Of a stretch of 8,014 nt of DNA, positions 4,200 to 8,014 are shown in pieces. The DNA lies in assembly GCA_938008425.1 (NCBI GenBank), contig CALLKH010000261.1, positions 1 through 8,014 of the forward strand. Reading direction: 5' to 3'. The notes under the pieces were generated by a model. That model saw only the letters and a program-made list of their open reading frames with translations. It searched no databases and was not told the DNA's origin. Every line of letters begins with the position of its first letter. The first letter of the stretch is position 1. Position numbers and translations under genes: made by a program. The DNA is from an uncultured Planctomycetaceae bacterium. Its GTDB lineage: Bacteria; Planctomycetota; Phycisphaerae; UBA1845; UTPLA1.

Positions 4200-7141
4200 C
4201 GGCGGTCGTCGTTGCTGTCTGCCTGGCGCCCGCGATCAGTCGTGCCGACACACTGACAGTTGGAGCGACGCGGGACGTGACGATCTACTCGGAGGCGGAT
4301 GACAAGGCCAATGGATCGGGCAGTTATTTCTTCGCCGGCCGGACCAACGGCGAAAACCTGCGACGCGGCCTGGTTCGATTCGACGTGAGCGGCATCCCAG
4401 CAGGATCGACGATCAACAGCGTGACGCTGACGCTCTACATGTCACGCACGATCGCCGGCAACCAGAATGTCCGGCTGCATCGTGTCTTGGCCGATTGGGG
4501 CGAAGGGGCCTCAAATGCCGGGGGGCAGGAGGGCGATCCGACCAGCGCGGAACTCAACGACGCAACCTGGCGCTATCGCTTCTACGACCCGAACAACCCG
4601 AGCACCGCTCCTCAGTGGAGCACCCTGGGCGGCGATTTCATCGGCACTGCGAGCGCGACGGCGGTGATCGGCAGCTCCAACGGCCTCTACACCTGGTCGG
4701 CCGCTGCCATGGCAAGTGACGTCAGCACATGGGTCAACACTCCATCCTCTAACTTCGGCTGGATTCTGATTGGGAACGAAACGACGCAGCCGACGGCCAA
4801 GCGATTCGACAGCCGCACAAGCTCGAACGCTTCGAGAAGACCCTCGCTCTTTATCGATTATTCCCTTCCCACGGGCGCATGTTGCTTCAATGATGGCACG
4901 TGTCAGACGCTTTCGCAGACCCAGTGCACAGGTCAGGGTGGCACCTATCAGGGAAACAACTCCACGTGCACGCCGAATCCCTGCCCGCAGCCGACCGGTG
5001 CCTGCTGCTTTGGGGACGGCACTTGCCAGATTCTAAACGCGACGGCCTGCGCCTCGGCGTCCGGTACGTTTCAGGGCGTTGGAACAGTCTGCTCGCCGAA
5101 TCCCTGTACTCAGCCCACAGGGGCGTGCTGCTTCGCTGATGGCTCCTGCCTGGTCTTAAACTCCGCGGAATGCGTTGCGCAGAGTGGAATCTACCAGGGG
5201 AACGGAGTTACTTGCATTCCGAATCCCTGCCCGCAGCCGACCGGCGGGTGCTGCTTCCCGGACGGCTCATGCCAGGAACTCACCTCGGCAGAATGTTCAT
5301 CCTCAGGCGGGGTTTACCAGGGCAACGGAACCAGCTGCACGCCGAATCCCTGTCCGCAGCCGACCGGCGCGTGCTGTCTGACGAGTGGCCTCTGTCTGAC
5401 TGCGACCGCAGTCGATTGCGCCTCGCAGAGCGGAACTTACCAGGGCGACGACTCTCTCTGCGCGCCCGGCCTCTGCCCGGTCGTACTCACCCCCTATCTC
5501 GATCCTTTGCCGATTCCGCCGCTGGCCACACCGACGAGCGGCGTTCCGGGTGGCGCGGCGACCTATGACATGCATATCATCCAGGTTCAACAGAAGCTGC
5601 ACGCCCAGCTTCCGTCCACAACCCTGTGGACCTACGAGGGCGTCTATCCCGGTCCCACCATTCTTGCAACACGCGACCTGCCGGTGACGGTCAACTGGAT
5701 CAACGACCTGCGCGATGAATTTGGCGTTCCGCGAACAGACCACTACCTGCCCGTGGACCTCTGTCCGCACGGTGCGGCCAATCAGCCCAAGGTCGTCACA
5801 CACCTACACGGCGGGCACGTGCCGGCGTCAGTGGACGGCTATCCCGAAAGCACCTTCCTGCCCGGCAACTCCGTCAGTTATGTCTATCCCAACAATCAGC
5901 TTCCCGCGCTGATCTGGTATCACGACCACGCCCTCGGACTTACCCGGCTCAACGTCTACATGGGTATGGCCGGCGGGTACGTCATCACGGATGCCTTTGA
6001 GCAGTCGCTGAATCTGCCGTCAGGCGAATACGATATCCCGCTCATCATCCAGGACCGCAGCTTCAACCCGGATGGAACGCTGAAGTATCCCGCGGCATGG
6101 CAGGAGCACTTCTTCGGCGACAAGATGCTGGTCAACGGAATGGTCTGGCCTTACCTCGAGGTGAAGCAGGGCAAGTACCGCTTCCGCGCATTGAACGGCT
6201 GCAACTCCCGCGTCCTGACGCTGTCGCTTTCCAACGGCCAGACGTTCCAGCAGATCGGCACGGATGGCGGACTGCTTCCCGCGCCCGTCGACGTGACGCA
6301 GATCACCATCGGCGGCGGTGAACGGGCGGATCTCATCATCGACTTCGCCGCCCTCGCGCCGGGTACGGAGATTCTGCTGAACAACAGCGCCCCGGCGCCG
6401 TTCCCGAACGGCGGTACGACGAACGACATCCCCAACGTCATGAAGTTCATCGTGCAGAATCAGTCGGGCGCCACTGACGCCGTGCCCGCGACCTTGAGGC
6501 CGATTGAGACACTGAATCCCGCGAATGCGCTCCTGACGCGCGAGTTTTCGCTCCAGAGAGCCGGCGACCCGTGCTCCGGCACCGTCTGGTTGATCAACGG
6601 CATGCACTGGGATCACATCACGGAATTCCCCGTACTCGGTACCACGGAAATCTGGAGTTTCGTGAATCGCTCCGGCATCTCCCACCCCATGCACATGCAC
6701 CTCGTGTTCTTCCAGGTGCTCAACCGGCAGGAATTCGACATCGTCATGGGCGAGGTGGTTCCCATCGGCAATCCCATTCCGCCCGCACCGGAGGAAGCCG
6801 GCTGGAAGGACACAGTCATGGCACATCCGGATCAGATCACGCGGGTGATCGCCCGATTCGAGGACTACACGGGCCTGTATCCCTATCACTGCCACATCCT
6901 CGAACACGAGGACCACGAGATGATGCGGCAGTTTGAGGCCATCTGTACGAAGGGCGACACGAATCAGGACACGCTTGTGGACGGTGCGGACATTCAGAAG
7001 TTCCTCGATGCCCTGATCAACAGCGCAGCGGACGGCACGGCCGAATTCTGCGCCGCAGACATCGATGACAGTGGCCTGCTCGATGTAGACCTTGATCTGC
7101 CGGGATTCGTCGACTGCCTGCTCAACGGGGGTTGTCCATAG
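4148..7141 (+). CDS. Secreted DNRLRE / Cys-repeat / CotA-type multicopper oxidase / dockerin-like fusion
   Basis: A 997-residue mosaic. Residues 1-33 are a signal peptide. Residues 34-238 form a DNRLRE-type domain ('RDVTIYSE', 'LRRGLVRFDV', 'ADWGEGAS', 'NFGWILIGNE') paralogous to the preceding protein. Residues 242-446 are five 41-residue Cys repeats. Residues about 450-932 are a complete multicopper oxidase closest in motifs to spore-coat CotA and bilirubin oxidases: 'YPGPTI', H552-L-H554, H592-D-H594, 'HPMHMH' (H846, H849, H851) and 'HCHILEHEDHEMM' (H914, C915, H916, H920, M925). All T1 (H846, C915, H920, M925), T2 and T3 copper ligands are in place, so it should oxidise a donor and reduce O2 to water. 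Residues 936-997 are dockerin-like (D937, N939, D941, D945, D948) and end 'LLNGGCP'. Substrate is unknown; CotA relatives accept phenols, bilirubin and Mn(II). It is last in the Rrf2-led unit and is followed by a terminator. Confidence 0.95.
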   Translation: MSRKLPDSRSHSTLQVLTAVVVAVCLAPAISRADTLTVGATRDVTIYSEADDKANGSGSYFFAGRTNGENLRRGLVRFDVSGIPAGSTINSVTLTLYMSRTIAGNQNVRLHRVLADWGEGASNAGGQEGDPTSAELNDATWRYRFYDPNNPSTAPQWSTLGGDFIGTASATAVIGSSNGLYTWSAAAMASDVSTWVNTPSSNFGWILIGNETTQPTAKRFDSRTSSNASRRPSLFIDYSLPTGACCFNDGTCQTLSQTQCTGQGGTYQGNNSTCTPNPCPQPTGACCFGDGTCQILNATACASASGTFQGVGTVCSPNPCTQPTGACCFADGSCLVLNSAECVAQSGIYQGNGVTCIPNPCPQPTGGCCFPDGSCQELTSAECSSSGGVYQGNGTSCTPNPCPQPTGACCLTSGLCLTATAVDCASQSGTYQGDDSLCAPGLCPVVLTPYLDPLPIPPLATPTSGVPGGAATYDMHIIQVQQKLHAQLPSTTLWTYEGVYPGPTILATRDLPVTVNWINDLRDEFGVPRTDHYLPVDLCPHGAANQPKVVTHLHGGHVPASVDGYPESTFLPGNSVSYVYPNNQLPALIWYHDHALGLTRLNVYMGMAGGYVITDAFEQSLNLPSGEYDIPLIIQDRSFNPDGTLKYPAAWQEHFFGDKMLVNGMVWPYLEVKQGKYRFRALNGCNSRVLTLSLSNGQTFQQIGTDGGLLPAPVDVTQITIGGGERADLIIDFAALAPGTEILLNNSAPAPFPNGGTTNDIPNVMKFIVQNQSGATDAVPATLRPIETLNPANALLTREFSLQRAGDPCSGTVWLINGMHWDHITEFPVLGTTEIWSFVNRSGISHPMHMHLVFFQVLNRQEFDIVMGEVVPIGNPIPPAPEEAGWKDTVMAHPDQITRVIARFEDYTGLYPYHCHILEHEDHEMMRQFEAICTKGDTNQDTLVDGADIQKFLDALINSAADGTAEFCAADIDDSGLLDVDLDLPGFVDCLLNGGCP
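4871..5485 (+). repeat. Five in-frame 123-bp tandem repeats encoding a six-Cys module
   Basis: Units start at 4871, 4994, 5117, 5240 and 5363, each exactly 123 bp (41 codons) with no gaps. The protein unit begins 'TGACCFxDGxC' and ends 'YQGxxxxCxPNPCPQP'. Cysteines fall at unit positions 4, 5, 11, 19, 33 and 38 in all five, implying three disulphides per unit. The last unit is the most diverged ('CLTSGLC', 'APGLCPVV'). The DNA around unit joints (near 4973, 5219 and 5342) is almost identical, so unit number may change by recombination. The module probably acts as a rigid spacer or binding stalk between the DNRLRE and oxidase domains. Confidence 0.95.
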
Positions 7142-7181
7142 GAGATCGATGGACGTAAAAGTTGAGGAGTGTCGTCAGAAT

Positions 7182-7214
7182 CGCCCCGGCAGAGCCACGC
7201 CGGGGCGTTTCATT
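7182..7214 (+). terminator. Intrinsic terminator of the oxidase unit
   Basis: CGCCCCGGC (7182-7190) pairs perfectly with GCCGGGGCG (7199-7207) across an 8-base loop and is followed by TTTCATT. The 9-bp GC stem starts 40 bases after the oxidase stop codon. The T tract is short, but position and stem make this the best terminator in the window. Confidence 0.8.
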
Positions 7215-7260
7215 GGAAACCCGCCCCCTCCGGAGCCATGCGGCTCAGTGCCCCCTCCTT

Positions 7261-7280
7261 GATCGTTGCCAGCAACGATC
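7261..7280. promoter_or_regulatory. Long perfect dyad, possible activator site
   Basis: GATCGTTGC-CA-GCAACGATC has 9-bp arms around a 2-base centre. No T tract follows on either strand, so an operator is more likely than a terminator. Its centre is about 205 bp upstream of the start expected from the sigma54 promoter, within the range used by sigma54 enhancer-binding proteins. That link is inferred from distance only. Confidence 0.5.
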
Positions 7281-7304
7281 CCGAGACCCGGCAGTGACTG
7301 CACA

Positions 7305-7314
7305 CCTGTACAGG
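7305..7314. promoter_or_regulatory. Short palindrome in the sigma54 upstream region
   Basis: CCTGTACAGG is a perfect 10-bp palindrome. It lies between the longer dyads and could be a protein-binding site, though a palindrome of this length may also arise by chance. Confidence 0.25.
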
Positions 7315-7323
7315 CGAACATGT

Positions 7324-7340
7324 GCGATGACACACATCGC
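7324..7340. promoter_or_regulatory. Inverted repeat in the sigma54 upstream region
   Basis: GCGATG-ACACA-CATCGC has 6-bp arms and a 5-base centre. It overlaps an alternative dyad, ATGTG (7320-7324) with CACAT (7333-7337). It is part of the dense run of dyads between 7261 and 7442. Confidence 0.3.
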
Positions 7341-7421
7341 CGTGACGTAGCTCACAATCTTCGACCCGAATCCTCCGATTTCGCAATGAACGACCGCCGC
7401 TGATCGAGCATGACGCATTGG

Positions 7422-7442
7422 AATCGGCGTCGCCCGCCGATT
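7422..7442. promoter_or_regulatory. Perfect dyad just upstream of the sigma54 promoter
   Basis: AATCGGCG-TCGCC-CGCCGATT has 8-bp arms and a 5-base centre. It ends 8 bases before the -24 element. It could be a regulator site next to the promoter or an RNA hairpin ending read-through from upstream. The spacing favours a regulatory role, but this is not proven. Confidence 0.45.
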
Positions 7443-7450
7443 GCGTTTAT

Positions 7451-7465
7451 TGGCACGATGATTGC
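7451..7465 (+). promoter_or_regulatory. Sigma54 (RpoN) -24/-12 promoter
   Basis: TGGCACG-ATGA-TTGC, preceded by T and followed by C, matches the RpoN consensus YTGGCACGrNNNTTGCW at every fixed base except the final W. The invariant GG (7452-7453) and GC (7464-7465) are separated by exactly 10 bases. Transcription should begin near 7476, giving a leader of about 155 bases before the short exoprotein gene. Such promoters stay closed until an AAA+ enhancer-binding protein opens them. Confidence 0.75.
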
Positions 7466-7631
7466 CCCTTACGACATCCGTTCAAACAGCGAATGCTCCT
7501 CACGCTGCTTCCAGACAGATGTTGAGTCTCTTTGATTCGAACACCCTGCGTATGAGCGCCACGATGACGGCAACCTGTCCGGCGGCGCTCTGGACCGGAA
7601 CCACTAACGCGCGGCGGAACCTGGTAACCCA
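7466..7631 (+). other. Predicted long 5' leader of the short exoprotein gene
   Basis: This stretch lies between the sigma54 promoter and the ATG at 7632. No known riboswitch or strong ribosome binding site was recognised. Open frames crossing it in other phases look like chance products of GC-rich DNA. Confidence 0.4.
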
Positions 7632-7982
7632 ATGCAGTCCACCTTTAAGCAACAGCTCTTTGCCACCGGCCTCTCCCAGCGATTTCAACGAGATTACTCT
7701 TCGACCTCGTTCTGCATCGCCGCGATCTCTATGGCTTTCCTCACATCGTTCGCCCGCGCGCAGACCACGGTGGTGAATACCCTGAACGACGTCACCGACT
7801 TCACCGGCACGCAGCAGATCGTCGATCTGCCCGTTCCCGACGGGATGATCTCGTTGCGAGAAGTTCTCAGGGCGGTTGACCTGAACGGCAACCAGCGAGC
7901 GGACGCACGGGACATGCCCATGTTCATCACGGCCATGCTCGGAGGATGTTGCGCCGCAACGGGTGCCACCTATATGAAGTGA
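7632..7982 (+). CDS. Short secreted protein: beta-helix-type N-terminus joined to dockerin-like loop
   Basis: A 116-residue protein. Residues 1-43 form a signal peptide with a long N-region, hydrophobic 'FCIAAISMAFL' and a likely cut at 'ARA'. Residues 46-82 ('VVNTLNDVTDF', then 'PDGMISLREVLRAV') match the opening of large right-handed beta-helix exoproteins, in which 'SLREAIRAAN' leads into hundreds of repeat residues. Here the text passes at residue 83 straight into 'DLNGNQRADARDMPMF', a dockerin-type calcium loop (D83, N85, N87, D91, D94) with 'ITAMLGGCC', then stops. It therefore looks like head and tail of a longer protein with the middle missing, in frame. It may be a decayed gene or a real small exoprotein. 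No good ribosome site precedes the ATG, which lowers confidence in the exact start. The sigma54 promoter upstream argues for expression. Confidence 0.65.
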   Translation: MQSTFKQQLFATGLSQRFQRDYSSTSFCIAAISMAFLTSFARAQTTVVNTLNDVTDFTGTQQIVDLPVPDGMISLREVLRAVDLNGNQRADARDMPMFITAMLGGCCAATGATYMK

Positions 7983-7992
7983 GAAGTCAAGG

Positions 7993-8012
7993 CACTCCGT
8001 CCGCGGAGCGTG
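7993..8012 (+). terminator. Candidate hairpin after the short exoprotein gene (at window edge)
   Basis: CTCCG-TCCG-CGGAG (7995-8008) forms a 5-bp stem, with imperfect outer pairing between CAC (7993-7995) and GTG (8010-8012). It starts about 10 bases after the stop codon. The window ends before any T tract can be judged. Confidence 0.35.
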
Positions 8013-8014
8013 AT

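Noticed and set aside
4871..5485. CRISPR-like periodicity
   Set aside because: The 123-bp units are contiguous, coding and in frame, with no repeat/spacer alternation.
6020..6916. 298-codon open frame on the - strand inside the oxidase gene
   Set aside because: It lies antisense to conserved copper-binding motifs and has no recognisable domain; long antisense frames are common in GC-rich coding DNA.
7462..7776. 104-codon + strand frame starting inside the sigma54 -12 element
   Set aside because: It would start upstream of the expected transcript start, has no ribosome site, and overlaps the signal-peptide gene in a different frame.

Overview
The window looks like chromosomal DNA from a planctomycete, probably Phycisphaerae-like. 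This is inferred from style, not from a marker gene. It is GC-rich, and five of its six genes encode secreted or surface proteins. Several proteins end in degenerate dockerin-like modules closing on 'LLNGxxCP', and one carries a PEP-CTERM sorting tail. There are Cys-rich 'TGACCFxDGxC' repeats and phage-tail-like S74 domains on non-phage proteins. All genes lie on the + strand. I saw no rRNA, tRNA, CRISPR array, transposase or phage structural module.

Layout: (1) The 3' part of a long secreted fibre-like protein ends in an S74 self-cleaving chaperone domain (1-1755). (2) A 140-residue secreted dockerin-like protein (1834-2256) is followed by two GC hairpins. (3) A non-coding gap (2257-2746) ends in an AT-rich island with two palindromes and a strong sigma70-type promoter. 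(4) A three-gene unit of overlapping genes follows: an Rrf2-family regulator with Fe-S ligand cysteines and an unusual basic AT-hook-like tail (2747-3370), a DNRLRE/PEP-CTERM exoprotein (3321-4199 as encoded), and a 997-residue protein (4148-7141) that fuses a DNRLRE domain, five 41-residue Cys-rich repeats, a complete CotA-type multicopper oxidase and a dockerin-like tail. A clean intrinsic terminator closes this unit at 7182-7214. (5) A 424-base gap rich in dyads carries a near-perfect sigma54 promoter (7451-7465) ahead of a short secreted protein (7632-7982) that joins the start of a beta-helix type exoprotein directly to a dockerin-like loop.

The most interesting system is the Rrf2-DNRLRE-multicopper oxidase unit. 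A predicted [Fe-S] redox, NO or iron sensing repressor sits first and its promoter contains a palindrome overlapping the -35 box, so autoregulation is likely. The two following genes are tandem DNRLRE paralogues with different sorting signals, PEP-CTERM on one and dockerin-like on the other. The second has gained a laccase/CotA enzyme. My inference is a redox-controlled extracellular copper oxidase anchored in an envelope or matrix layer. Its substrate (Mn(II), phenolics or another donor) cannot be read from sequence. A six-G run in the PEP-CTERM gene appears to hide a one-base frame change that would restore a canonical C-terminus.
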